Of a stretch of DNA of 64,000 nt, positions 8,088 through 17,333 are shown piece by piece; position 1 is the first letter of the stretch; each line of letters begins with the position of its first letter. Source of the DNA: Thermoguttaceae bacterium. GTDB taxonomy: Bacteria; Planctomycetota; Planctomycetia; Pirellulales; Thermoguttaceae. The position numbers and the translations under genes were made by a program. The notes beneath the pieces were generated by a model that made no database searches, was not told where the DNA came from, and saw nothing but the letters and a program-made list of their open reading frames with translations. The stretch lies in NCBI GenBank assembly GCA_017937485.1, contig JAGBDN010000086.1, positions 27,272 through 91,271 of the forward strand, read 5' to 3'.

Positions 8088-9557
8088 TTAGTCGCGCGAA
8101 CCGCCGTTCGGTCGACCGTCGCGACCGCCCGGTTTCTTGCCGCCGCCGAAACCGCCGCGACCGCCCGGACGACCGCCGGAACCCGGTTTTTTGCCGCCGA
8201 ACGAACCGCCGGAACGCCCGCCGCGTCCGCCCGGTTTCTTGCCGTCGCCGTTGTTAAAACGTTTCGAACCGCCGGAAGACGCGCCGTTCGAACGGGAATC
8301 GCCGCCGTCGGAACCGAATTCGCGACTCTTGCCCGTCCAACCGCGCGGCGCTTTGCCGTTGCGACGGGCGAAAACGCGCGCTTCGCCGTCCGCCGCTCCG
8401 CCGCCGTCGAAACCGCCGCGACGGTCTTGCGCGTCGACGAATTTGCGCTCCGGTCGACGGTTGCGGTCGTCGCGACCGCCTTTGCCGCCTCGACCGCCGC
8501 CGAAACCGCGTCCGCCGCGCCCGCGACCGCCGCGGTCGTCGGAGAACTCGCGACGTTGCTTGTTGTCGACTTCGACCGGCTCGACTTCCAGCTCGATCGG
8601 CTTCCCTTCGGCCAACGCTTGCGCGCGACGCTCCATTTCTTCGAAGCGGCTCTTGCGGCAGAACTGCAAAATAACGCTGTTGTGTTCGGCGCCGGGGTTC
8701 TCGTATTCGGCGATTTTGCGCAGCGCGACGTTGTTCAAAAGGTTGTAGTGGCGCGCTTCGCCCCGTTCCGCCGGCCAGTTCGGGCCCTTGATCATCAAAA
8801 TGCGGTCGAACGCGTGCCAAAGCGGAGCGAACGTCGGCAAAAGTTTAGCGATTTTGCCGACCGCGCGGATGGTAAGAGTGTGAAAGCGGTGAACTTTTAA
8901 CAAATCTTCCGCCTTCGCGTACCAAACGTTCGTTTCGAGCCCGAGCGCGTCGACGATGGCGCCGAGCGCTTCCGCTTTTTTGCCGGTCGAGTCGCAAAGT
9001 TCGACGACGACGTCCGGACGCAAAATCGCGACGACGAGCCCCGGGACGCCGCCGCCGGAACCGACGTCTAGGACGTGTTCGCCCTTTTGGAGGCAAGCGG
9101 CCAAGCGGATCGAGTCGACGAGGTCGCGGGAAACGAACTTGTCGTAATCGTCGTGTCGGGTGAGGTTGACGCGCTCGTTCCAAATCCAAAGGGTTTCGCA
9201 GTATTCTTTGAGGAGTCTAACTTTTTTCGCCGGGAGTTCGATTCCGAACTTTTCGAGCGCTTCTTCGAGCGTCGCGGAGGGCGGGGCGACCGGCTCGGCG
9301 TTTTCGCCTTCGTCGGCGGACGTTTCGGCGTCCGCGTTTTCGGCGAGTCGAGCGTTTACGGCGTCGAGGTTGATTTCGGCGCCGTCTTCTTGCGCGGCGG
9401 CGTCGGGTTCGGTTTTAACGGTTTCGTCGACTTGAACGGCGTCGACGGCGGGCGTTTCCGCAACTTGCGGCGACTCGACTTCGGCGGTCGGAGCGGGCGT
9501 TTGAGCGGCGTTTTCGGCGGGCTGTTCGACGGGGGCGCGGTCGTTAGATTCCAACAT
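8088..9557 (-). CDS. rsmG: 16S rRNA (guanine-N7)-methyltransferase RsmG with long disordered extensions
   Basis: 489 residues, more than twice the usual RsmG length. The ATG at 9557 follows AAGGAAG. Residues 1-95 are acidic and Ala/Pro/Glu-rich. The methyltransferase core spans about 97-305: the WNERVNLTRHDD segment, the SAM-binding loop LDVGSGGGVPG at 163-173, and FCRKSRFE at its end. From about 337 the protein is a Gly/Arg-rich tail (RGGRGRGGRGFGG and similar) with no fold. RsmG methylates G527 of 16S rRNA using SAM. The RGG-like tail may bind RNA or the ribosome; that is inference. It is divergent from purM. Confidence 0.88.
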   Translation of the reverse strand: MLESNDRAPVEQPAENAAQTPAPTAEVESPQVAETPAVDAVQVDETVKTEPDAAAQEDGAEINLDAVNARLAENADAETSADEGENAEPVAPPSATLEEALEKFGIELPAKKVRLLKEYCETLWIWNERVNLTRHDDYDKFVSRDLVDSIRLAACLQKGEHVLDVGSGGGVPGLVVAILRPDVVVELCDSTGKKAEALGAIVDALGLETNVWYAKAEDLLKVHRFHTLTIRAVGKIAKLLPTFAPLWHAFDRILMIKGPNWPAERGEARHYNLLNNVALRKIAEYENPGAEHNSVILQFCRKSRFEEMERRAQALAEGKPIELEVEPVEVDNKQRREFSDDRGGRGRGGRGFGGGRGGKGGRDDRNRRPERKFVDAQDRRGGFDGGGAADGEARVFARRNGKAPRGWTGKSREFGSDGGDSRSNGASSGGSKRFNNGDGKKPGGRGGRSGGSFGGKKPGSGGRPGGRGGFGGGKKPGGRDGRPNGGSRD

Positions 9558-9847
9558 TTCGATTCGTTTCTTCCTTGTTCGGGGGCGTCGACGCTTTTTT
9601 TTGTCGTTATTAATTAATATAAGGAGAAAACGACGGGAGCGTTTTCGACGTTTTTCGGTTGACGTCTTGCGCGTCTGCGCTTCGGACGGGGCGAATCGAG
9701 AGAGCGTTTCGACCGTCCGCGACGTTTTCTCCGTTATTATAACCCGATTTTGCCGTTTTGTCTTCCCCCCCTTAACGAACCGGCGCGATTTTTTTGCGAG
9801 AGGCGCGCGAAGCGGAAAAAGTCGGCGTTTTCTCCCGCCGCCCGTCC

Positions 9848-9875
9848 TTGCGTTATTTCGCCGAAGAATTATAAT
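9848..9875 (+). promoter_or_regulatory. Sigma-70-like promoter for purM
   Basis: -35 TTGCGT (9848-9853), 16-bp spacer, perfect -10 TATAAT (9870-9875). This predicts a leader of about 175 nt before the purM ATG, with no gene seen in it. The rest of the 9558-10058 gap separates rsmG and purM. Confidence 0.55.
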
Positions 9876-10058
9876 GAGGGCGGAAGCGTTCGAGTCGGCG
9901 CCTTAAACCGGCTCGGCGACGCGCTTTCCGACGATGAAACGCCGTTAAAACCGATAAAATTCGCAAAAGCGTTAAATTTGTCAAACCTGCTGGAAGCGAC
10001 GCGCTCCGTCGTCGATTTCTTCGTTCCCCCGCGAACCCCGTTTACGAGAGTCCTAAAA

Positions 10059-11105
10059 ATGGAAAAAGCGACTTATAAAAGTTCCGGCGTCGACTTGGAT
10101 ATTTACGCCGAATCGATGTCCCGTCTGCCCAAATTGGTTGCGAAGACCTTTTCGCCGCGCGTGATGCGCCTCGACGGCGGGTTCGCCGGGCTTTTCCGCT
10201 TGAACGGCCTCCTCAAAGACGGCGGCCCCGAGCGCAAGTACGAAGACCCGGTTCTCGTCAGCTGCACCGACGGCGTCGGAACGAAAATCAAAATCGCCTG
10301 CCAAACAAACCGGCACTCGACCGTCGGAATCGACTTGGTCGCGATGAGCGTCAACGACGCGATCTGCTGCGGCGCCGAACCGCTCTTCTTCCTCGATTAC
10401 GTCGCGACGCCGAAAGACGACCCCGACCAACTCGAAGAGCTGGTTTCCGGAATCGCTAAGGCTTGCGAAGAAGTCGGTTGCGCGCTGATCGGCGGCGAAA
10501 CGGCGATCCTTTCCGGGATGTACAACCCCGGCGAATACGACTTGGCCGGTTTCTGCGTCGGCGTCGCGGAACGTTCGAAAATCATCGACGGCAAAGCGAT
10601 TCAAGACGGCGACGTCCTGATCGGCGTCGCGTCGAGCGGCTGCCATTCGAACGGTTATTCGCTGATTCGCCGCGTCGTTTTCGATATCGCCGGGCTCCAA
10701 CCGGACGAATTCGTCCCGGAATTGAACCAAACGGTCGCCGACGCGCTCCTGACGCCGACGCGTCTTTACGTCAAACCGGCGCTCGCGCTCTTTGAAAAGT
10801 TCGGCGCGAACGACGGAATCCGCGGCGTCGCGCACATCACCGGCGGCGGCTTGGTCGAAAACCTCTCTCGCGTCCTCCCCGAGGGCGTCGCGCCGGAAAT
10901 TACCCCGAATTCTTGGGACGTTCCGCCGGTTTTCGGTTGGTTGCAAAAGCTCGGCTCGATCGACGACGCCGAAATGGAACGCGTCTTCAATATGGGGCTC
11001 GGTCTTGTTTTGGTCGTCAAGCCGGAAATCGCCGACGACGTTCAAGCGACGCTCGCCGAAATGAACCTGCAAAACTGGAAAGTCGGCAAAATCGTTAAAA
11101 AGTAA
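10059..11105 (+). CDS. purM: Phosphoribosylformylglycinamidine cyclo-ligase (AIR synthetase)
   Basis: 348 residues, the normal PurM length. I start at the ATG at 10059 because MEKATYKSSGVDLDIYAE is the usual N-terminus; the frame is open to 9750 but that part is not conserved in style. DGVGTKIKIA, GIDLVAMSVNDAICCGAEPLFFLDY and GGETAILSGMY are the ATP-binding and substrate signatures. It converts FGAM to AIR in step five of purine synthesis, using ATP. It is a single gene with no other pur genes nearby. Confidence 0.96.
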   Translation: MEKATYKSSGVDLDIYAESMSRLPKLVAKTFSPRVMRLDGGFAGLFRLNGLLKDGGPERKYEDPVLVSCTDGVGTKIKIACQTNRHSTVGIDLVAMSVNDAICCGAEPLFFLDYVATPKDDPDQLEELVSGIAKACEEVGCALIGGETAILSGMYNPGEYDLAGFCVGVAERSKIIDGKAIQDGDVLIGVASSGCHSNGYSLIRRVVFDIAGLQPDEFVPELNQTVADALLTPTRLYVKPALALFEKFGANDGIRGVAHITGGGLVENLSRVLPEGVAPEITPNSWDVPPVFGWLQKLGSIDDAEMERVFNMGLGLVLVVKPEIADDVQATLAEMNLQNWKVGKIVKK

Positions 11106-11284
11106 CGCCGACTTTGCCTATTTTCGCCTTTCGCTCTTGTCGCGGCGCCCTTCTAACGTCGCGGAGGAGAGGGCGAAATCGGCGAAACGACGCCGAACGC
11201 CAACGCGCCGAGACCCGTTTTTCGACGCGTCGAGCGTTTGTTTGTCTTGGCGAGACCTCGAAACCGAGAAGGGGAGCGAAGACG

Positions 11285-12328
11285 ATGAAAATCGAATCGC
11301 GGCGCGAATTTTGTTCGCGTTGGAGCGGTTGTTTTCGCTCGCTCGACCGTCGCGCAAGCGGCGCGGACGCGAGTTTGAAGCGCGTTTTTGACGACGGCGG
11401 TTGCAAACGCGGTTTGAACGGCGGGTTTACGTTGGTCGAGCTTCTCGTCGTAATCGCGACGATCGGCGTTTTGCTTGGTTTGCTTTTACCGGCGGTTCAA
11501 GCGGCGCGCGAAACGGTTCGGCGGACGAGTTGCGTTTCGCATTTGCGTCAAATCGGCTTGGCGATTCATTCTTATTTGGACGTCAACGGCGTTTTCCCGC
11601 CGACGAAGACGACGTATGTCGCGCCGAACGGACAGCGTCGCGACCGGCATAACGTCTTGACGATTTTGCTTCCGTTCGTCGAGGAAAGCGCGGCGTATTC
11701 GGCGGTCGACTGGACGGCGACTTGGTCGGCGGCGGTCAACCGCGAGGCGACGGAGAAGCGGATTCCTCTTTTTCTTTGCCCGACCGCGCCCGGCGACCGG
11801 GATTTTGGAACGAAAAAGTATTATCCGACCGATTACGCGAGTTGTTATCTAATTCGGCGCGGCGTTCGGGAGAAACTTGGGCTCCGCGACCGTTCCGAAT
11901 GGACGAGCGTTCTCTTGCCCGACTTTTCCAATTCCGCCGAATTTTCGCGTCGCGCGCCCGTTTATCCGAGCGCCGTTCTCGACGGGTTGAGTTCGTCGTT
12001 CCTCTTTTTCGAAGCGTCCGGTCGTCCGTTCAAATTCTTGCGCGGCGGCCGTCGCGGCGACCCGAACGAAACGCCGAAAGAGCCGCTCCTCAACTCCGAT
12101 TGGGCCGATCCCGGCTCCGGCTTTGTGATGGACGCCGCCGTCGTCGCGCCCGACGGTCGCTTTTTCAACAACGCGAACAACAACGAAATTTTTTCGCTCC
12201 ATCCGGGCGGCGCGAACTTCCTTTACGCGGACGGTTCGGCCCGCTTTCATTCCGAGACGATCGACGCGGAAACGTTCGCCGCGCTCTTCACTTGCGCCGC
12301 CGGGGATATTGTTCCGAACGGACTTTGA
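11285..12328 (+). CDS. DUF1559 prepilin-like protein
   Basis: 347 residues. The ATG at 11285 follows GGGGAG (11271-11276). Residues about 44-75 hold the type IV pilin-like signal GGFTLVELLVVIATIGVLLGLLLPAVQAARE, cleaved after Gly before Phe. After it come RRTSCVSHLRQIGLAIHSY and the C-terminal LHPGGANFLYADGSARF, the H-x-G-G-x-N-x-x-x-x-D-G-S motif of DUF1559. These proteins are greatly expanded in Planctomycetota and are thought to form pseudopilus-like or surface structures. The 44-residue N-terminal stretch before the GG/F site is longer than usual and basic. Confidence 0.92.
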   Translation: MKIESRREFCSRWSGCFRSLDRRASGADASLKRVFDDGGCKRGLNGGFTLVELLVVIATIGVLLGLLLPAVQAARETVRRTSCVSHLRQIGLAIHSYLDVNGVFPPTKTTYVAPNGQRRDRHNVLTILLPFVEESAAYSAVDWTATWSAAVNREATEKRIPLFLCPTAPGDRDFGTKKYYPTDYASCYLIRRGVREKLGLRDRSEWTSVLLPDFSNSAEFSRRAPVYPSAVLDGLSSSFLFFEASGRPFKFLRGGRRGDPNETPKEPLLNSDWADPGSGFVMDAAVVAPDGRFFNNANNNEIFSLHPGGANFLYADGSARFHSETIDAETFAALFTCAAGDIVPNGL

Positions 12329-12749
12329 CGCCCGACGCTTGACTGACTGATTTCGAACCGACGCTCGGCCAAAAGGCGGCGACGGTCGCGGACGCGCTTT
12401 GAACCGACGCTCGGCGAACGTTTTTAGGCGGGAATCGAACGGCGTTCCGGCGAACGGAGCGAAACGCGAGCGGGGAAAACGCGAATTTAGCGGCGGCTTT
12501 GTCGATTTTATCGGTTTTTGCTGATTTTGCCGGTTTTAGCGAAAACAGCTCCGGAATTTGGCGCGGTCGCCGTTCCTTGCGCTTTCGCGCCTCTTGATTT
12601 TCGGTCGTTTCGCGGTTTAATTAATGAACGAACAACGCGGTCGAAACGCGTCTTCGACGCCGCGTTATTTGCCGAACTTCTCTATTTTAATATTTTGCGC
12701 TTAGAAAATCGCTTTTCCAACGCGCCTCGCCGTCAAAAGGAAGCCCGTC
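12329..12749. other. Intergenic gap, 421 bp
   Basis: No gene, RNA or clear hairpin terminator seen. An AT-rich patch near 12660-12710 may hold the promoter of the next gene, but no convincing -35/-10 pair could be fixed. Confidence 0.4.
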
Positions 12750-14894
12750 GTGCCGACTCCAACGCCCGAACCGAATCCGAACGCCAATCCGAATCGCCGC
12801 CGTTCCTCGTCCGTTTCATCCGCTCAATCCGTCGCCGCGAGTTTTAACGATTCGGTTGGATTAGATAAACGGGAGAAAATAAGCAAAACGGGAGAAGGCG
12901 GAATTTACTCCGCGACGCCGACTTCAGAGCCCGCGTCGCCGGTTCGGTACCGCTCGTTCGGTTGCCCGCGTTGCCGAACGCGACTCTCCGCAACGAAAGC
13001 GGACGTCGGCAAAATCGTCGTTTGCCCGGATTGCGACGAAGAGATCGTCGTTCCCGATTATCTTGATTTTGAAACGGAAACCGATTACGAGCGCTTTAAT
13101 AATCCGCAAAAACGGCGGCAAGACGAACTCCTTTCTCCGGCGCGCAACCCGAACCGCGTCGGAATCGACGTCGCCGGGGCCGATATTTACGGCGTTAGAG
13201 GAAACGTCGACGCGACCGCTAAAAACGTTAAAGTTGGCTCGATTTCCGGCGTCGCGTCGAATCTTCCGGGAGGCGGGCGTTCGAACGCGTCGGGCGGCGA
13301 AAACGACGGCGATCAAAGCGGAAAAGTCGGCAAAAGCGATAAAAACGAGGCGGAAAAAACGGCGGAACCCGATTATTTTCCGGTGCGTTGCCGCGTTTGC
13401 GAAACGTTGACGCAAGCGCCCGCCGAACTTCTCGGCAAAACGGTTCGTTGTCCCGATTGCGGAACCGAAACCGTCGTAACGGCGGCGCTGAAAGAACAGC
13501 TTGCGACGACCGACGTCCGCTTCCAACCGCGCGACCGAGGCGTTTACGAACTCGGCGAAATCCCGGACGCTCCCGACCGCGTTTATCAACGTTTCGACGG
13601 AAAAACGGTTTTCGTTCCGAATTCGGCGAAAACGATCGCTCCGACGCCGCCGAAAAAGCCCGACGCGTCGGCGCAATATCCGGATAAACGGAAAAAACGG
13701 CAAGGTTCCGCGGCCGAAGAAAGCGGTTCGACCGGTTTGGTCGACGGCGCGAAGTCGAAAAAGCGTTCGAAACGGGAAGAGCGGGAACGGCGCCGACGTT
13801 TGGAAGAGATGAAAGCGGAGTTCGGCTCCGCCGCGGTCGACGAGGCGTTGCGAAAGACGCGAAACGACCCGACGACCGAGACGGAACCAACGGGCAAACG
13901 GCAAAACGTCGGCGCTTTGGGCGAAAATCCCGAACTTGAACGGACGTTGGCGATTTTATCGATTTTAACGTCGCCGATTCGAACGCTGAAACGCGTTTTG
14001 CGCCGCTTGGCGACGCCGCCGGAGATCGAAGACCCGACCGCTTTTTTGCCGCCGCTCGTTTTGCGGTATCGAAACGGTCAAGCGATTTGGACGCGACCCG
14101 CGCCGCCGCGCCGCTTGCCGCTCTTCAACCGAACGTTTCAAGCGCTCGCGACGAACGAACTTTGGGCGCGGGCGGGAACGGTCGTCCTAATCGGTTTGGC
14201 GTTAACGATTTACGTTCTTTATTCGTTGGCGCCGACGATCGCGGCGCAGGGGAGCGGCGGCCCGATTGAGAAGTTTGAATTTTGCGTTTTAACGGTTGTT
14301 GCGCTTCCGACGGCGCTCTTTTGGACGTATTGGACGGCGAGCTTTTTTGAAGCGATCTTCGGCGCCGGGGCGTCCGGAGCGCGTCGCGTCCTCTCTTGGC
14401 GCGACGACGACCGGCTCGACGGGCTCCTTTACGCGCTTTGGTTCGTCGCGCTTGTCGGGGCGGCTTTTTCGCCGGGCGTCGCGCTTGCCGGGGGACTCGG
14501 TTGGTTCGAAAACGGGGAGGAGACCGCCGAAGCATTGAGCGGACTTCAGCTCGTCGACTTGCGAATCGCAGCGACGCTTGCCGGATCGTTTAGCGTTTGC
14601 TTCCCGATTTTTTACCTTTCGACGCTTTACACCGGTTGGCCGTTCGCGCCGATTTGCGGGGCGGTTTTGGCGAGTTTTCTTCGGCGAATCGTCGTTTGGA
14701 CGCAATTTTGGGCGGTTTCGGCGGCGCTCGTTTTCGCTCCGCTCGCGTTGGGGATTCGCTTTTTCAAAACGACGACGTTTTGGTGGGCGGCGCCGTTCGC
14801 GCTCGTCGTTTTGGCGGCGCTTTACGGCCTCGTTCTCGGGCGGCTCGCTTGGATTCTCGACGAAGACGAACGAAGTCTCGATTACGACGATTAA
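12750..14894 (+). CDS. Double zinc-ribbon, multi-pass membrane protein
   Basis: 714 residues from a GTG behind AAGGAAG. Residues 1-65 are low-complexity (Pro/Asn/Ser). The first zinc ribbon is C72-x2-C75 ... C92-x2-C95 (CPRCRTRL ... CPDCDE). A second, similar one starts near residue 207 (CRVC ... CPDCGTETVV). A charged Lys/Arg-rich linker follows. From about residue 470 there are several hydrophobic helices, for instance VVLIGLALTIYVLYSLAP and VLTVVALPTALFWTYWTASFF. Zinc-ribbon plus membrane proteins of this layout are frequent in Planctomycetota and have no assigned role. Probably an inner-membrane protein with a cytoplasmic metal-binding head. Confidence 0.8.
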   Translation: MPTPTPEPNPNANPNRRRSSSVSSAQSVAASFNDSVGLDKREKISKTGEGGIYSATPTSEPASPVRYRSFGCPRCRTRLSATKADVGKIVVCPDCDEEIVVPDYLDFETETDYERFNNPQKRRQDELLSPARNPNRVGIDVAGADIYGVRGNVDATAKNVKVGSISGVASNLPGGGRSNASGGENDGDQSGKVGKSDKNEAEKTAEPDYFPVRCRVCETLTQAPAELLGKTVRCPDCGTETVVTAALKEQLATTDVRFQPRDRGVYELGEIPDAPDRVYQRFDGKTVFVPNSAKTIAPTPPKKPDASAQYPDKRKKRQGSAAEESGSTGLVDGAKSKKRSKREERERRRRLEEMKAEFGSAAVDEALRKTRNDPTTETEPTGKRQNVGALGENPELERTLAILSILTSPIRTLKRVLRRLATPPEIEDPTAFLPPLVLRYRNGQAIWTRPAPPRRLPLFNRTFQALATNELWARAGTVVLIGLALTIYVLYSLAPTIAAQGSGGPIEKFEFCVLTVVALPTALFWTYWTASFFEAIFGAGASGARRVLSWRDDDRLDGLLYALWFVALVGAAFSPGVALAGGLGWFENGEETAEALSGLQLVDLRIAATLAGSFSVCFPIFYLSTLYTGWPFAPICGAVLASFLRRIVVWTQFWAVSAALVFAPLALGIRFFKTTTFWWAAPFALVVLAALYGLVLGRLAWILDEDERSLDYDD

Positions 14895-14974
14895 AACGGG
14901 CGGAGCGGCGACGGTTGCGGAAGTCGCGACGCTTGCGGTATTGGCGTCGGTCGCGGCGATTGGAGAAAAAAGAA

Positions 14975-15006
14975 AAACCGGCGCGACGGGGGCGTTTTGC
15001 CGGTTT
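14975..15006. terminator. Possible terminator between convergent genes
   Basis: AAACCGGC (14975-14982) pairs with GCCGGTTT (14999-15006) around a 16-nt loop. The following T run is short, so it is weak, but it lies exactly between two convergent stops. Confidence 0.4.
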
Positions 15007-15043
15007 GGTGAAATTGAGGCGAGTTTAACGACGTAAGACGGCG

Positions 15044-16468
15044 TTAATTGGGTGAAACGGCGGCGTTTTTAACGCGAGCGCGGTAAAGCAGAAGCGTCTG
15101 CATCGCGACGGCGAGCGATTCTTCGTCGAGCGGCGCCAACTTGTCGAGGTCGTCGACCGAGTTGAAGAGCTGATCGACAAGCCCGCAAAGTTCGAAAACC
15201 GCTCGGCGCGCTTTCTCCGAACGGAGTTCTTCCGCCGACGAGGTCAACGTCAGCCAACGGAGGAGCGCGCCGTTGACGTAAAGGCGCATATGCGGCGTCG
15301 AAAGTTTTACTTTTTCGTCGAAAAAGAGCGTTTCGGCGAGCGTCGCGTCGTTAAAAAGTCCCCAAACTCGCCCTTTTAACGCAATCAACGTCGCTTCGGC
15401 GCGCTTCAACTCCGGCGAATCGCGGAGCGCGCCCTTCTTCAAACGAGCGAGCAAAAAAGTCAACGCGAGGAGCTTGTCGGTCGCTTCGGTCGAGCCCCAG
15501 TCGACCGGACGGCGCGTTTCCTGTTCGAGAATCTTCGCGAGCGACCAAGTTTCGCCGAACGCGTTCGTCCAAGTTTCGTCCGGATTTTGCGAGTAATGCG
15601 CGAGTCCGACGGCGACAGTCGAGAGGTTCGCGCCCTTCGAACAAGCGAGTTTTTCCGCGTCGACGAGGTCTTGAACGCGGAATTTCTCGTCGTTTATTCG
15701 AATTTCATAATCGCGATCGATTTTGGAAAACGCCAACGCCGCGAGCAGTTCGCCGCGTTTCGATTGGAAACCGAAACCGACTTTCGCCAAGGGGCGACCG
15801 TCGACGACGCGCAAAATTTGACGGTTCCCGCAAGGGACGTTCCAACAAAGGGCGCCGAGCGCGTAAATCGGCTCTAGGTCGGGCGTTGTATTCGGAATAC
15901 TTGACTCAGTTTGCGTATTTTCCGCCGAAAGAGCGCGGTTCGGCGCAAGAAAGGTCGCGTCGGCGCCGCCGATCAGCGAATAACGAAGCAAACGCCCCGG
16001 CGTCGAACCTTCGATCGAAAGGGGCGGTTTCGAAAAACGTCGCGCCAACGCTTCGACGCGCTTTTCAAAGTCGGCGTCGGTTCGCGGAACGTTCAACGCC
16101 GGCAACGGACGCGGCGCGTTCGGCTGCTTTTGTTCCAGCAACGGAATTGAGTTAATGTCGCCGTTAAACGGAACTTCGCCGATAATTTGTCCGCCAAGAG
16201 GCGTTCCGGTCGGAATCGCGCCGCTAAAATCGGGAGAACCGGCGAAAACGGCGCCGTTTGGGGGGAGGAACGCGCCGTTGGGGAGGGAGTCGCCGACAAT
16301 GATCGGAACGCCGACCGACGTCGCGCCCGGAACAAAACCGCCGTCGAATTGCGGCGACGAGTAAACGACTTGCGCCGCCGCGTTCGCGCTCCCAACGAGA
16401 AAAGCCGCCGCGCCGAGCGTCGCCGAAATCGCCGTTCGAAAAAATATCGCCGCCCGTTCGCCCGCCAA
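15044..16468 (-). CDS. Secreted protein of unknown function
   Basis: 474 residues from TTG, chosen because a strong GGAGG (16474-16478) lies six bases upstream. Residues 8-33 form a Sec-type signal peptide (ISATLGAAAFLVGSANAAAQ). Next is a Gly/Pro-rich segment (residues 40-90), then a mostly helical domain with CWNVPCGNRQILRVVDGRPLAKVGFG. I do not recognise the family. The Cys pair in CWNVPC may form a disulfide after export. Likely periplasmic or surface-exposed. Monocistronic. Confidence 0.7.
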   Translation of the reverse strand: MAGERAAIFFRTAISATLGAAAFLVGSANAAAQVVYSSPQFDGGFVPGATSVGVPIIVGDSLPNGAFLPPNGAVFAGSPDFSGAIPTGTPLGGQIIGEVPFNGDINSIPLLEQKQPNAPRPLPALNVPRTDADFEKRVEALARRFSKPPLSIEGSTPGRLLRYSLIGGADATFLAPNRALSAENTQTESSIPNTTPDLEPIYALGALCWNVPCGNRQILRVVDGRPLAKVGFGFQSKRGELLAALAFSKIDRDYEIRINDEKFRVQDLVDAEKLACSKGANLSTVAVGLAHYSQNPDETWTNAFGETWSLAKILEQETRRPVDWGSTEATDKLLALTFLLARLKKGALRDSPELKRAEATLIALKGRVWGLFNDATLAETLFFDEKVKLSTPHMRLYVNGALLRWLTLTSSAEELRSEKARRAVFELCGLVDQLFNSVDDLDKLAPLDEESLAVAMQTLLLYRARVKNAAVSPN

Positions 16469-16694
16469 GTTTGCCTCCGTTTGCCGTTAGAATCGTCAAA
16501 GTTGCGTTAAAGCGCCGCGTTCGTTCGAAAAACGAACCGCTTATTCGTTAGAACGTCCAAAAGCCGGTTCGACTTTAGCGGCGTCGCGCGGAAATTTTGC
16601 GATTTTTCCGGTTTTAGCGGTTGAGGCGGAGAAGGGGAAGAGCGGGAACGAAACGGAAAAGTCTTGGCAAATTGGGGGGCGTTGCGATTGCGAA

Positions 16695-16733
16695 ATAAAA
16701 AACGCCGCGTCGCCAAGAAAACGCGACGCGGCG
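16695..16733 (-). terminator. Terminator of the nrdD-nrdG operon
   Basis: CGCCGCGTCG (16703-16712) and CGACGCGGCG (16724-16733) form a perfect 10-bp stem. On the minus strand it is followed by a T6 run. It lies 94 bp beyond the nrdG stop. Confidence 0.8.
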
Positions 16734-16826
16734 GCAAAGGCCGATTTCGACTCCAAACAAATAATAACCGAACGGTTAAACGCGTAAAAATACCGTTAAC
16801 AAGCGAAAAAAGGCGTTAAAATCGTT

Positions 16827-17333
16827 TTAATTTCGCCAGCTTTTCAGTTCGACGACGCGATTTTCTTGCAACGAACGTTGAACGTCGATAAAACGCTGGT
16901 TTGTCGATCCGGCAAATTTCAGCTCCCAACTGCGCAACGCCAAAACAAACGGGCCGTCGACGACGACGTCGAGTTCGGCGAGAAGCGCGTTCCAAGCGGG
17001 ATCGTTCGCCGCGATCAATTCTTCCCAAAGGTAACCGGTGTACGCGGCTAGATTAAGGTCGCGTTTTTTGATTTCTCGCGCTAATTCCGCCAACGCCGCC
17101 GCCTGCAAAAACGGCTCGCCTCCGCTGAACGTAACGCCGTCGAGGAGAGGATTCGCGTCGATTTCGGCTAAAATCGCCTCGACGGTCGTTTCTTCGCCCC
17201 CTTCGAGCGGTTGAGTTTGCGGATTATGACAGCCGGGACAGGCGCGCGGACACCCCTGCGTAAAAAGCGCGTACCGAATACCGGGCCCGTCGACGATCGA
17301 ATCGCCGACGCGACCCGCGATACGAAGTTTCAT
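16827..17333 (-). CDS. nrdG: Anaerobic ribonucleotide reductase activating protein (radical SAM)
   Basis: 168 residues. The ATG at 17333 overlaps the nrdD stop by four bases (ATGA), showing translational coupling. The radical-SAM cluster motif is CPRACPGCHN, preceded by the NrdG-type GPGIRYALFTQGC. FSGGEPFLQ is the SAM-binding GGE motif. The enzyme uses a 4Fe-4S cluster and SAM to generate the glycyl radical on NrdD. Its length is normal for the family. Confidence 0.95.
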   Translation of the reverse strand: MKLRIAGRVGDSIVDGPGIRYALFTQGCPRACPGCHNPQTQPLEGGEETTVEAILAEIDANPLLDGVTFSGGEPFLQAAALAELAREIKKRDLNLAAYTGYLWEELIAANDPAWNALLAELDVVVDGPFVLALRSWELKFAGSTNQRFIDVQRSLQENRVVELKSWRN

